Shown here one piece after another: positions 17,053 to 26,212 of a stretch of 64,000 bases of DNA; positions within the stretch are counted from its first letter, which is position 1; every line of letters starts with the position of its first letter. Source of the DNA: an uncultured Butyrivibrio sp. (lineage in GTDB: Bacteria; Bacillota; Clostridia; Lachnospirales; Lachnospiraceae); contig NZ_CAMVPU010000016.1 in assembly GCF_947169445.1 (NCBI RefSeq), positions 1 through 64,000 of the forward strand, written 5' to 3'. The notes beneath the pieces were generated by a model that ran no database searches, was not told the DNA's origin, and saw only the letters and a list, made by a program, of their open reading frames with translations. The position numbers and the translations under genes are program-made.

Positions 17053-18528
17053 ATGTCTAATTTCACCGATGGAAAAACAAGGGTTTGCGGCCTTATAGGC
17101 AATCCTGTTGAGCATACACTTTCTCCGCTTATACATAATGCACTTGCGAGGATGTTTGGAATAGATATGGTCTACGTTCCTTTTAAGGTGGAGGATGGGG
17201 ACCTGACTGATGCTATAAAAGGGGCGCTTGCTCTTGATGTAAAGGGCCTTAATGTGACTATTCCATATAAAAGCGATGTAATTCCAAGCCTTGAGGATAT
17301 TGATCCGCTGGCTAAGGGAATTGGCGCGGTAAATACTCTTGTGAGAACACCAAACGGAGGTTTTAAGGGCTATAACACAGATATGACAGGCCTTTATAGG
17401 GCGATGACTGATGATGGTGTAGAACTTAAAGATAAAACGGTTGTGATTTTGGGAGCTGGTGGCGTTGCCAGACCGGCAGCTTTTTTGTGTGGCAGTAAGG
17501 GAGCAAAAAAGGTCTATGTACTAAACAGAACCTTTGACAGAGCCCGGAATATTGCTGATGAAGTTAACAGAGCACTTTATAACCTTGACAATGAAGATAA
17601 GATGACCGCAGATGGTCTTAGTGCAAGGGGAGAAGATAATAATGCTGCAAATGTAGTCATCCCTATGAGACTTGAGGACTACAGGGATTTGTACCGCGAA
17701 GAGGATAAACTTATTGTTCTTCAGTGTACTTCTGTAGGTCTTTTCCCGGATGTTAACAGTGCTGTTATTGAGGATAGTGAGTTTTACAGTCATATAAGTG
17801 TGGCCTATGATATGGTCTACAGGCCAATTGAAACGAAATTCATGAAGCTGGCCAAGGAAGCAGGTGCTGCCGCATTTTCTGGGCTTAGGATGCTTCTTTA
17901 TCAGGGAATTGATGCCTTCGAACTGTGGTTTGAAGAGAAAATGGATGAGAAGGTGTCCAAAGAGCAGGCGGATGAAATATTCAGATCTCTTGTATTTGAG
18001 GTTTCAGGTGCTTCCAATATTATCCTTGAAGGCTTTATGGGAAGTGGGAAGAGCACAGTTTCTGAGATTCTTGCGGACAAGCTGGGTTTAGAGCTCCTTG
18101 ATACGGACGCAGCCATTGTTGAAGCAGAAGGCAGGAGCATAGCTGATATTTTTGATAAGGATGGCGAAGAGGCTTTCAGGGATATGGAGACAGGTCTCCT
18201 TGAAACAGCCGTTTATGAGCATTTCAGGGAAATGGTAATCTCTCTTGGAGGAGGAATGCCCTTGCGAGCAGCTAATCGCGAGCTGTTAAAAAAACTTGGA
18301 AAAGTAGTCTACCTTAGAACTTCTCCGGAGACAGTTTACGAGAGAGTAAAGGGTGACAATGCTAGGCCCCTTCTTAGAGGCGATGATCCGCTTGGAAAAA
18401 TAAAGAGCATGCAGTTAGAACGTGGTGAAAAATATGAAGCGGCGGCAGATGTTATCATTGATACAGATGACGTGACTCCCATGGAAATTGCAGATAAGAT
18501 TATAGAATTGTTAGGACTATCATTTTGA
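17053..18528 (+). CDS. Bifunctional shikimate dehydrogenase / shikimate kinase (AroE-AroK fusion)
   Basis: This single 491-residue protein should carry out two consecutive steps of the chorismate pathway: NADPH reduction of 3-dehydroshikimate and ATP phosphorylation of shikimate. Residues about 1-290 are AroE, with the substrate-binding PVEHTLSPLIHNA motif, NVTIPYK with the catalytic lysine, and the NADP loop VILGAGGVARPAA. Residues about 322-491 are AroK, with P-loop GFMGSGKST, the LLDTDAAIVE segment, SLGGGMPLR and the ARPLL lid motif. The two enzymes are usually separate, so this is a real fusion in one continuous frame. ATG follows AGGAGGC. The stop overlaps queH by 4 bp. Confidence 0.93.
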   Translation: MSNFTDGKTRVCGLIGNPVEHTLSPLIHNALARMFGIDMVYVPFKVEDGDLTDAIKGALALDVKGLNVTIPYKSDVIPSLEDIDPLAKGIGAVNTLVRTPNGGFKGYNTDMTGLYRAMTDDGVELKDKTVVILGAGGVARPAAFLCGSKGAKKVYVLNRTFDRARNIADEVNRALYNLDNEDKMTADGLSARGEDNNAANVVIPMRLEDYRDLYREEDKLIVLQCTSVGLFPDVNSAVIEDSEFYSHISVAYDMVYRPIETKFMKLAKEAGAAAFSGLRMLLYQGIDAFELWFEEKMDEKVSKEQADEIFRSLVFEVSGASNIILEGFMGSGKSTVSEILADKLGLELLDTDAAIVEAEGRSIADIFDKDGEEAFRDMETGLLETAVYEHFREMVISLGGGMPLRAANRELLKKLGKVVYLRTSPETVYERVKGDNARPLLRGDDPLGKIKSMQLERGEKYEAAADVIIDTDDVTPMEIADKIIELLGLSF

Positions 18529-19286
18529 ATAAAAGAAATTATTCCAAGGAACTAGAAAATAAAATAGCACAGTTTACAAAAGAAGATATTCATCCAAGAC
18601 TTCTTTTACATGCCTGCTGTGCACCCTGTTCATCATATTGTCTTGAGTATCTGAGAGAATTTTTTGATGTTACGGTTTTTTTCTATAATCCGAATATCAC
18701 CGAGGAAAAGGAGTATAGGAAAAGAGTAGAAGAGGAAAAGCGGCTTATAGCTGAGTACAACAGGCAGGTTTCGGAGAAGAATTTTGAAGGAATGAACTCC
18801 GATTCTGGCGCAAGGCTGATCGAGATATTGGAAGGGGATTACATTCCAAAGGACTTTTTCGAGGCGGTCAAAGGTTTTGAAGATTGTCCTGAGGGAGGAG
18901 ATCGCTGCAGGAAATGCTTTGAGCTAAGACTTGATGAAACTGCAAGGATTGCTTTGCAAAATGGTTTTGAGTATTTCACCACCACTTTGACAATAAGCCC
19001 TCTTAAAAATGCTGACGTCCTTAATGAGGTAGGACAAGAAGCAGCCCGCATGATAAATGAAGAATTTTTCGCTGAAAAGAGCGGTGATAATTCTGAAAGT
19101 AGGGACGGCCTTAAAGAAGTCATATTCCTTCCCTCGGATTTTAAGAAAAAGAATGGCTATAAGCGTTCTATAGAACTTTCCCATAAGTTCGGGCTCTACA
19201 GGCAGGATTATTGTGGTTGTGGCTTTTCGAAAGCCCAGAGAGAAAAAGAAAAACAGGAAAAGGAACAACTTGAACAATCAGATTGA
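18525..19286 (+). CDS. queH: Epoxyqueuosine reductase QueH
   Basis: QueH (formerly DUF208) reduces epoxyqueuosine in tRNA to queuosine, the last step of Q34 biosynthesis, and replaces QueG in many Firmicutes. The 253-residue product has the paired cysteine sites of the family: HACCAPCS near the N-terminus, DRCRKCFELR in the middle and YRQDYCGCGFS near the C-terminus. These ligate an iron-sulfur cluster and further metal. It starts with TTG at 18525, overlapping the aroE-aroK stop by 4 bp. The C-terminus is a Lys/Glu-rich tail. Confidence 0.9.
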   Translation: MNKRNYSKELENKIAQFTKEDIHPRLLLHACCAPCSSYCLEYLREFFDVTVFFYNPNITEEKEYRKRVEEEKRLIAEYNRQVSEKNFEGMNSDSGARLIEILEGDYIPKDFFEAVKGFEDCPEGGDRCRKCFELRLDETARIALQNGFEYFTTTLTISPLKNADVLNEVGQEAARMINEEFFAEKSGDNSESRDGLKEVIFLPSDFKKKNGYKRSIELSHKFGLYRQDYCGCGFSKAQREKEKQEKEQLEQSD

Positions 19287-19425
19287 ATATTCAATTGGAT
19301 ATTCATGATTCTGAAATGTTGATTGAAAAGAGATTCTCTGCTAAAATCGTTTTTGTTCTTTTTACTAGAAGATTAATTATTTATTTTCCTATTGATAATG
19401 TTTTTATAAGAAAGAAGGTTTAGTT

Positions 19426-21195
19426 TTGGAAAAAGTACTTGAACTTATTTCTACAGTAGTAGGAGATGCCTTTGAGGCAGCTGGATATGACAGGGAGCTT
19501 GGAAGAGTGACCATATCCAACAGACCTGATCTGTGCGAATACCAGTGTAATGGTGCTATGGCCGGCGCCAAGAAATACGGCAAGGCTCCTTTTATTATTG
19601 CTGATGAAGTGGCAGACAAGCTGGCAGGCAATGATATGTTTGAAAAGGTGGAGTCTGTTAAGCCTGGATTTTTGAATATCACTGTTAGCGGTGATTTTGC
19701 AAGAAGCTACATCGTAAGAATGCTTCATGAGAAGCACTTTGGTGTGGAGATGCCTGGTCATGAGCCTACATATATTATTGATTACGGCGGACCAAATGTT
19801 GCTAAGTCACTTCACGTAGGACATCTTCGTTCTGCAGTTATTGGTGAGAGTATAAAGAGAATCCTTAAATATACAGGAAATAAGGTTATCGGTGATGCAC
19901 ATCTTGGTGACTGGGGCCTTCAGATGGGCCTTGTTATCACAGAGCTTAAAGAGAGACAGCCTGACCTTTGCTATTTTGATCCTGATTTCACAGGCACTTA
20001 TCCTAAGGAAGCTCCTTTTACAGTAAAAGAGCTGGGAGAGATTTATCCAACAGCCAGCGCTAAGTCCAAAGAAGATGAGGATTATAAGGCAAGAGCAATG
20101 GAAGCTACAAAGCTGCTTCAGGATGGTTACAAGCCATACAGAGCGCTTTGGCATCACATTATGAACGTTTCTCTTGCTGATCTTAAGCAAAACTACAAGA
20201 ACCTTAACGTAGACTTTGATCTCTGGAAGGGAGAGTCAGATGCTGACCCTGTTATCCCGGAAATGGTTGAGTACATGAAGTCACATGGCTATGCTCATGA
20301 GAGCCAGGGAGCACTTGTTGTTGATGTAGCAGAGGAGACTGATACAAAAGAGATTCCTCCATGCATGATCCTTAAGTCAGACGGAGCTTCTTTGTACAAC
20401 ACAACTGACCTTGCTACTATCAAGCAGCGTATGGATGAGAATCACCCACAGGGCATCATCTATGTTGTTGACAAGAGACAGGAGCTTTACTTTACACAAG
20501 TATTCCGCTGTGCTCGCAAGACCAAGCTGGTTATGCCTGAGACGGAGCTTCATTTTGTAGACTTTGGAACCATGAACGGCAGTGATGGTAAGCCTTTCAA
20601 GACAAGAGCTGGCGGAGTAATGCCTCTTGGAGATCTTATATCTGAGATCGATGAGAAGATGTACAGAAGGATCAAAGAGGGTAATCCTGAAATGGCTGAG
20701 GATGAGGCAAGGGATACAGCTCATAAGATCGCACTTTCAGCTCTTAAGTACGGCGATCTTTCCAACCAGCCTTCCAAGGACTATGTTTTCGATATTGAGA
20801 AGTTTACTTCCTTCGAGGGAGATACAGGCCCATACATTCTTTACACTATCGTACGAATCAAGTCTATTCTTAAGAAGTACGAGGCAGAAGGCGGAAATGT
20901 TAAGGAAGCTAAGCTTGGAAATCCTGACAGCGCAGCTATGAAGGATCTTATGCTTTTGCTTACAAGATTTGCTGATGCAATAGAGAGCGCTTCCAAGGAT
21001 TTTGCTCCTAACAGAATCTGCGCATATATTTATGATCTGAGTAATGCATTTAACAGCTTCTATCATGGAACCAAGATTCTTTCTGAGTCAGACCCTGATA
21101 AAAAGAGCAGTTACATTGCACTTTTGAATACAACACTTAAAGTTCTTGAAACAGGCATTGATCTGTTAGGCTTTGCCTCACCTGAGAGAATGTAA
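19426..21195 (+). CDS. argS: Arginyl-tRNA synthetase
   Basis: ArgS attaches arginine to tRNA-Arg and is a class I synthetase. The 589-residue protein has the N-terminal additional domain, the HIGH-type motif in SLHVGHLRSAVIGES (about residues 126-140), a degenerate KMSKS region (GKPFKTRAGG) as is usual in many ArgS, and the C-terminal DALR anticodon-binding domain ending in FASPERM. It starts with TTG at 19426, after an AAGAAGG site. The 139-bp gap upstream shows no T-box motif. Confidence 0.95.
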   Translation: MEKVLELISTVVGDAFEAAGYDRELGRVTISNRPDLCEYQCNGAMAGAKKYGKAPFIIADEVADKLAGNDMFEKVESVKPGFLNITVSGDFARSYIVRMLHEKHFGVEMPGHEPTYIIDYGGPNVAKSLHVGHLRSAVIGESIKRILKYTGNKVIGDAHLGDWGLQMGLVITELKERQPDLCYFDPDFTGTYPKEAPFTVKELGEIYPTASAKSKEDEDYKARAMEATKLLQDGYKPYRALWHHIMNVSLADLKQNYKNLNVDFDLWKGESDADPVIPEMVEYMKSHGYAHESQGALVVDVAEETDTKEIPPCMILKSDGASLYNTTDLATIKQRMDENHPQGIIYVVDKRQELYFTQVFRCARKTKLVMPETELHFVDFGTMNGSDGKPFKTRAGGVMPLGDLISEIDEKMYRRIKEGNPEMAEDEARDTAHKIALSALKYGDLSNQPSKDYVFDIEKFTSFEGDTGPYILYTIVRIKSILKKYEAEGGNVKEAKLGNPDSAAMKDLMLLLTRFADAIESASKDFAPNRICAYIYDLSNAFNSFYHGTKILSESDPDKKSSYIALLNTTLKVLETGIDLLGFASPERM

Positions 21196-21270
21196 GTGAT
21201 ATATGGAGCTGGAAAAGATTTAGAGCGTACAGTTCGTAATCTTTATATTGCGTTCAATTAGGTATATTTA

Positions 21271-22617
21271 ATGAAAACAGAAAATACTCATATGTTCAGC
21301 AACAGGAAACTTCTCCTGTTGCTGATTCCAATTATAGCTGAACAATTTTTAAATTCCCTTATGGGAATGGCTGATTCCATGATGGTCAGCAACGTAGGCG
21401 CAGCAGCACTTTCAGGAGTGTCCCTGGTTGACTCCATCAATAACCTGGTGGTACAGGCCTTTAATGCCATGGCGACGGGCGGTGTCATTATCTGCTCCAC
21501 CTATGTGGGACAGAAGGATATAAAAAGAGCTAATCAGGCAGCCAGGCAGGTTGTGCTGGTATCTGCTTTTATTTCTTTTCTTTTAATGGTGATCTGTCTT
21601 GTCTTTAGAAATCAGCTTCTTAGAATGATCTTTGGCCAGATTGATCAGGATGTAATGCAGGCTGCCAGTATATATTTCCTTTTGACAATACTGTCTTACC
21701 CGGGAATATCTCTTGCTGCCGCAGGAAGCGCCATATTCAGGGCACAGTCCAATACGAAACTTCCAATGAATGTTGCCATAGTTTCCAATATCCTTAACGT
21801 GGCCGGAAATGCACTTTTGATCTGGGGCTTTGGACTTGGAGTGTACGGAGCTGCTATAGCAACTCTTTCATCAAGGCTTTTTTCTGCAATAGTTCTGCTG
21901 GTACTACTTAGAAGAGATAATCAGCTTATTTCCATAAGAGAATATCACAGAATCAGGCCTGAGGCTGACAAGATAAAGAATATACTGGCAATGGGAATTC
22001 CCAATGGAATCGAAAATTCCATGTTCCAGTTTGGTAAGCTGGCTATTCAGTCTTCGGTATCAACCCTTGGAACAATGGCGATTGCAGCCCAGTCAATGGC
22101 AAATATCTTCGAAAATGTCAATGGTGTTGCGGGAATCGGCGTGGGAATAGGACTTATGACCATAACCGGACAGTGTCTTGGGGCAGGCCGCAAGGATGAA
22201 GCAGTTTACTATACGAAGAAGATGATCCTATGGGGCTATATAGCTATTTTGAGCAGCTGCCTGTTTACCTATGCTATTGCAAGACCTGTTACAATGCTGG
22301 CGGGAATGCAGGAGGAGAGTGCAAGACTTTGCATTTACATGCTGGGCTGGATAACCATAGTAAAACCGATTCTGTGGCCGGTATCTTTTGTTACACCTTA
22401 TGCCATGAGAGCTGCCGGAGATGTGAAATTCTCCATGATCGTGGCAACGCTTACCATGTGGCTGTGCCGTGTAACTCTGGCAACATACCTTATTCGTTTC
22501 ATGGGAATAGGAGCCATGGGCGTTTGGATTGGAATGTTCTGTGATTGGGGAATAAGAGGCATTATTTTTACAATCAGATTTAAAAGCGGAAAATGGATTC
22601 ATAAAGTTGTAGACTGA
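21271..22617 (+). CDS. MATE family efflux transporter
   Basis: This 448-residue membrane protein has about twelve predicted transmembrane helices in two homologous halves, with the MATE-type N-terminal segment PIIAEQFLNSLMGMADSMMVS. MATE proteins export drugs or metabolites by proton or sodium antiport. The substrate is not predictable. It has a poor ribosome site before ATG 21271 and a 75-bp gap to argS, so it may be expressed as a weak distal gene. A terminator follows. Confidence 0.9.
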   Translation: MKTENTHMFSNRKLLLLLIPIIAEQFLNSLMGMADSMMVSNVGAAALSGVSLVDSINNLVVQAFNAMATGGVIICSTYVGQKDIKRANQAARQVVLVSAFISFLLMVICLVFRNQLLRMIFGQIDQDVMQAASIYFLLTILSYPGISLAAAGSAIFRAQSNTKLPMNVAIVSNILNVAGNALLIWGFGLGVYGAAIATLSSRLFSAIVLLVLLRRDNQLISIREYHRIRPEADKIKNILAMGIPNGIENSMFQFGKLAIQSSVSTLGTMAIAAQSMANIFENVNGVAGIGVGIGLMTITGQCLGAGRKDEAVYYTKKMILWGYIAILSSCLFTYAIARPVTMLAGMQEESARLCIYMLGWITIVKPILWPVSFVTPYAMRAAGDVKFSMIVATLTMWLCRVTLATYLIRFMGIGAMGVWIGMFCDWGIRGIIFTIRFKSGKWIHKVVD

Positions 22618-22629
22618 TATAGATATAGA

Positions 22630-22665
22630 GGATGTTCGTGGGTTGTGCCATGAGCATCCTTTTTA
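22630..22665 (+). terminator. Terminator after the MATE gene
   Basis: GGATGTTCGTGG (22630-22641) pairs with CCATGAGCATCC (22648-22659) with two G-U pairs in RNA, followed by TTTTTT-like sequence. Confidence 0.8.
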
Positions 22666-22803
22666 TGTGCAGGCCCGCATATTGAAAATTAGCTACTTTG
22701 TAGCATGTGTGCCGCACTACGAGTAGATGATAATAATTTTATGTTTATTTAATAAATATGGTATCTCAATCTGAAATATAATTAATGTGAAAGGAGTGAT
22801 TGT

Positions 22804-23448
22804 ATGAGGAAAATGAAGGTGTCCTATAGGATGGCTATGGCGGTTATCATTGTGCTTTGGATGTATGCAGCACTTGCTGTAACAGGAAAGGCCAGCGATT
22901 TTGATCCTGCATTTTATGCTGCTCAGTATCCGGATGTTGTTGCGGCTTATGGAACAGATCCTGCGGCGCTTTATAACCATTACCTTACCTTTGGTATAAA
23001 TGAGCACAGGTTTAAAAACGCTCAGGAAGCCGCCTATGGCATAGTAGATACGGTGACAACAGTTGATGCTTTTATAGTGCCTATGACCTATGTGGATGTG
23101 GATATCGCCAATCAGCAGATGATCTATTATGTAAACAGTATTCCGGTACTTTCTTCCTCAATAGTCACTGGTAATGTTAACAAGGGGAATGGAACACCAA
23201 CCGGTGTATTCTACATAAATTCTAAAATTCCTGGAAAACGCCTTGTGGGGCCTACCTGGGATGTGTGGGTTGACAGATGGATGCGCTTTACAGGAAATGT
23301 GGGACTTCATGATGCCAGCTGGAGAAAAGAGTTCGGCGGAGATGTATATACTCGAAACGGCTCCCACGGCTGTGTAAACCTTCCTTCGGATGTTGCCAAA
23401 GCCCTGTATGACATGGTTGAAGTAGGAACCATGGTAAGAGTTCACTAA
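22804..23448 (+). CDS. Secreted L,D-transpeptidase (YkuD family)
   Basis: The product has 214 residues: an N-terminal signal or anchor helix (about residues 10-30), a repeat-type segment FDPAFYAAQYPDVVAAYG (about 37-70) common in secreted clostridial proteins, and a YkuD catalytic domain (about 95-214). The catalytic motif SHGCVNLPS is intact with Cys190. Such enzymes make 3-3 cross-links in peptidoglycan or attach proteins to it. The ribosome site AAAGGAG precedes ATG 22804, and it is a single-gene unit between two terminators. Confidence 0.9.
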   Translation: MRKMKVSYRMAMAVIIVLWMYAALAVTGKASDFDPAFYAAQYPDVVAAYGTDPAALYNHYLTFGINEHRFKNAQEAAYGIVDTVTTVDAFIVPMTYVDVDIANQQMIYYVNSIPVLSSSIVTGNVNKGNGTPTGVFYINSKIPGKRLVGPTWDVWVDRWMRFTGNVGLHDASWRKEFGGDVYTRNGSHGCVNLPSDVAKALYDMVEVGTMVRVH

Positions 23449-23481
23449 ATTTCGTATAAGTTTTTTATGATGAGTTTTTCT

Positions 23482-23512
23482 AAAGGCTGCGATTAAAATC
23501 GCAGCCTTTTAC
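23482..23512 (+). terminator. Terminator after the L,D-transpeptidase gene
   Basis: A perfect 13-bp inverted repeat (AAAGGCTGCGATT at 23482-23494 and its complement at 23497-23509) ends in TTTT. Confidence 0.88.
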
Positions 23513-23590
23513 AATATATAGTTGTTTTACTTTTTATTTTTATGTTCGTATAAATATTCAGACGATAAAAATAATAGGAGTGAGAAAGTT

Positions 23591-24073
23591 ATGGGAAAGG
23601 TAATTCGTTACAGAGATTTTAATGAGATGACAATTGCATTTATATTTTTAGGACTAACAGGAGTTGTTTTTGGAAGCTGCATGTTATTTGCAAGTATCAG
23701 CTGTGCCTCCTACAATCTGAACTTCGGAGTGGGAGCCACAAGAGTGATGCTCGATGCAATGATTCATGGAAGCATATTTACTGTTTCAGGACTTCTTCTT
23801 ATAGTTCTTTGCAGTTTTAGTATTTTCCCAATAATCACAAAGAGAAAGGTTGATATACTCTGGGGAATGTCTATCCTGACTATAGTGGCATCTGTTCTTG
23901 ATATCATCAAGAATCTTATTACCGGAAGACATCTTTTTTCAATGATCGTATCAGTAATCGCTCTGGGCGCATGCTGCATGATCTACTACATGATCAACTT
24001 CACCAGAAAGAAAATGAATCAGCGAATCCTCATCAAACTGAAAGAATCAGCTTCCCTCAAAAAAGCCTGCTAA
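23591..24073 (+). CDS. Small polytopic membrane protein of unknown function
   Basis: The product is about 160 residues with four clear hydrophobic helices (roughly residues 14-36, 51-73, 84-104, 112-132) and a basic C-terminus. ATG at 23591 is chosen because TAGGAGTGAG lies 9 bases upstream; the frame is open further upstream but without a ribosome site. No family motif is recognised. It is followed, after a short gap, by the SpoIIE-type phosphatase gene. Confidence 0.7.
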   Translation: MGKVIRYRDFNEMTIAFIFLGLTGVVFGSCMLFASISCASYNLNFGVGATRVMLDAMIHGSIFTVSGLLLIVLCSFSIFPIITKRKVDILWGMSILTIVASVLDIIKNLITGRHLFSMIVSVIALGACCMIYYMINFTRKKMNQRILIKLKESASLKKAC

Positions 24074-24156
24074 AAGACTGCAGCCTGAAAATGTCTCTCT
24101 ATGATATAATATCAAAAAGGCGATAACATTTTTGGGATATTTTGAGGGGTAAGTTT

Positions 24157-26208
24157 ATGTTATCAATGCTAATAAAAATGACGTCTATTTCGGTTCTTTA
24201 TGTTGTTCTGACAGTCTTTTTGTGGCTAAAAACAAGAAATAAGAAACTAAATATCTTATCTATTATAGCTATCGGAATAATCTATGGTATATGCTCAATC
24301 CTTTCCACACATTTTGCCGTTAATTATGGCCATATGCTGCTTAATCTGAGAGATGTGGCACCTTTGGCTGCAGGCCTTTTCTTCCATCCTGTAGCAGGAG
24401 TTATAGCAGGACTCATGGGCGGTATAGAAAGATATATCGTAGGCACATATTTTGGTATAGGTACGTATACCAGGATTGCCTGCAGCGTATCTACCTGCCT
24501 TGCCGGATTTGTGGCTCTTGTGATGCATGTGAAGGTTTTTAAGGGCAAGAAGCCGTCACCCATGTATGCCTTTTTTATGGGGGCAGTCATGGAAGTGTTC
24601 CACATGTATGTGGTTTTTATCACTCATAGAAGCGACATGAGAATGGCCTTCGTTGTGGTAAAAGCTTGCTCCATTCCGATGATCATTTTTTCTGGTATCG
24701 CACTTGCGACAATGTCTGTTTGTCTTGAGATTCTGGCAAAAGAGTGGAAGAATCCCTTTAAGGAAATCAAAAGTGAGGAAATTTCCGTTTCTCAGACCTT
24801 TCAGAAATGGCTCTTTATTGTGACACTTTCGGTCATTCTGATAAACTTTATTTTTTCTTTCAGACTTCAGAGTCAGTCATCCTATCAGAATGGCTGCGAA
24901 GCTATCAACAGTACAGCTACAGATGTTAAAAACAGGATAGATGGCGGACTTAAGTACGTTGTTCCCGGGAACTCAGAGTATTACGAGATTATCAAAGACG
25001 ATGGGACTATTATTGTCGGCAAGAATGCCAATAAGGTAGTATCTACGGAAATGATGGAAAGCTTGAATAGGCATAGGGATGGCGATTTTTACTACGAAGA
25101 ATATTTTGGTGAAAAGATGCTAAGTAAGGTGGACACCCTTAATTCTAACCTTACGCTGTTGACATATATCCCGGAAAGTGAGTTGTTCTGGGACAGAAAT
25201 GCTCAGGCCTATGAGACGGCATTTGCAGATATTCTTTTGTTTACGGTTATCTATATGCTGATTGCGTTCCTTGTCAGACAGATCGTGGTAAAAAATATCG
25301 ATCTTATCAACGTGTCGCTGGACAAGATCACAAACGGCGATCTAAATGAGGTCGTAACAGTCAGAAACTCATCAGAGTTTGCTTCTCTATCAGATGACAT
25401 CAACCAGACTGTTGATGCCCTGAAAGGCTATATTGATGCTGCGGAAAAGAGAATAGAGCAGGAGCTGGTTTTTGCAAGGACAATTCAGGAATCGTCACTT
25501 CCAAGATACTTTGTGTTCCCGGGAAGAGCCGATGAATTTGAAATATATGCTACCATGAAGGCTGCCAAGGAAGTGGGCGGAGATTTTTACGATTTCTTTT
25601 TCACTGACAGAAATAAGCTGGCTCTGGTTATCGCAGATGTTTCAGGAAAAGGTATTCCTGCCTCTCTTTTCATGATGCGTAGTAAAACTGCCATAAGAAG
25701 CTTTGCGGAATCAGGTGGGACACCCTCTGAGATCATAGAAAAAGCCAACAATGCTCTTTGCGAGGGCAATGATGCGGAAATGTTTGTAACAGTCTGGATA
25801 GGAATCCTGGATCTGGAAACAGGACTTATGAGATGCGCCAACGCAGGACACGAGTATCCGCTTATAAAGCATGAAGGCGGCGACTTTGAGCTTATAAAGG
25901 ATAAGCACAGTCTTGCTCTGGCAGCGATGGAGGGACTTAAGGCCAAGGAATACGAGATGACCTTAGTACCGGGAGATAAGCTTTTTGTATATACAGATGG
26001 TATACCTGAGGCTATCAACGAAAACGTTGTCCAATATGGAACAGACAGGCTTATTGATGCTATTAATGAGGTAAAAGATAAAGAGTTTACCCAGATACTT
26101 CCACATCTGTCACAAAGCGTTGCCGACTTTAGAGGAAAAGCGGATCAGTTTGATGATATTACTATGCTGGGCTTTGAATTTAAAAAATATGCAGATAAGA
26201 TGTCCTGA
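24157..26208 (+). CDS. Membrane receptor with LytS-like sensor, HAMP and PP2C-type (SpoIIE) phosphatase
   Basis: This 683-residue receptor begins with about six transmembrane helices resembling the 5TM LytS/YhcK sensor (roughly residues 1-205, with GLMGGIERY). Next come an extracytoplasmic region (about 230-355), a further transmembrane helix, a HAMP-like linker (about 380-435) and a SpoIIE/PP2C serine phosphatase domain (about 445-680), with EVGGDFYDFF, DVSGKGIPASLFM, NAGHEYP and YTDGIPEA. Such proteins dephosphorylate anti-sigma-factor antagonists or similar partners in response to a membrane signal. No partner kinase or antagonist is adjacent. ATG 24157 follows GAGGGGT. Confidence 0.88.
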   Translation: MLSMLIKMTSISVLYVVLTVFLWLKTRNKKLNILSIIAIGIIYGICSILSTHFAVNYGHMLLNLRDVAPLAAGLFFHPVAGVIAGLMGGIERYIVGTYFGIGTYTRIACSVSTCLAGFVALVMHVKVFKGKKPSPMYAFFMGAVMEVFHMYVVFITHRSDMRMAFVVVKACSIPMIIFSGIALATMSVCLEILAKEWKNPFKEIKSEEISVSQTFQKWLFIVTLSVILINFIFSFRLQSQSSYQNGCEAINSTATDVKNRIDGGLKYVVPGNSEYYEIIKDDGTIIVGKNANKVVSTEMMESLNRHRDGDFYYEEYFGEKMLSKVDTLNSNLTLLTYIPESELFWDRNAQAYETAFADILLFTVIYMLIAFLVRQIVVKNIDLINVSLDKITNGDLNEVVTVRNSSEFASLSDDINQTVDALKGYIDAAEKRIEQELVFARTIQESSLPRYFVFPGRADEFEIYATMKAAKEVGGDFYDFFFTDRNKLALVIADVSGKGIPASLFMMRSKTAIRSFAESGGTPSEIIEKANNALCEGNDAEMFVTVWIGILDLETGLMRCANAGHEYPLIKHEGGDFELIKDKHSLALAAMEGLKAKEYEMTLVPGDKLFVYTDGIPEAINENVVQYGTDRLIDAINEVKDKEFTQILPHLSQSVADFRGKADQFDDITMLGFEFKKYADKMS

Positions 26209-26212
26209 TGGT

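Noticed and set aside
16892..17098. A 68-codon ORF upstream of the aroE-aroK fusion
   Set aside because: It overlaps the aroE start in another frame, crosses the promoter and lacks a ribosome site.
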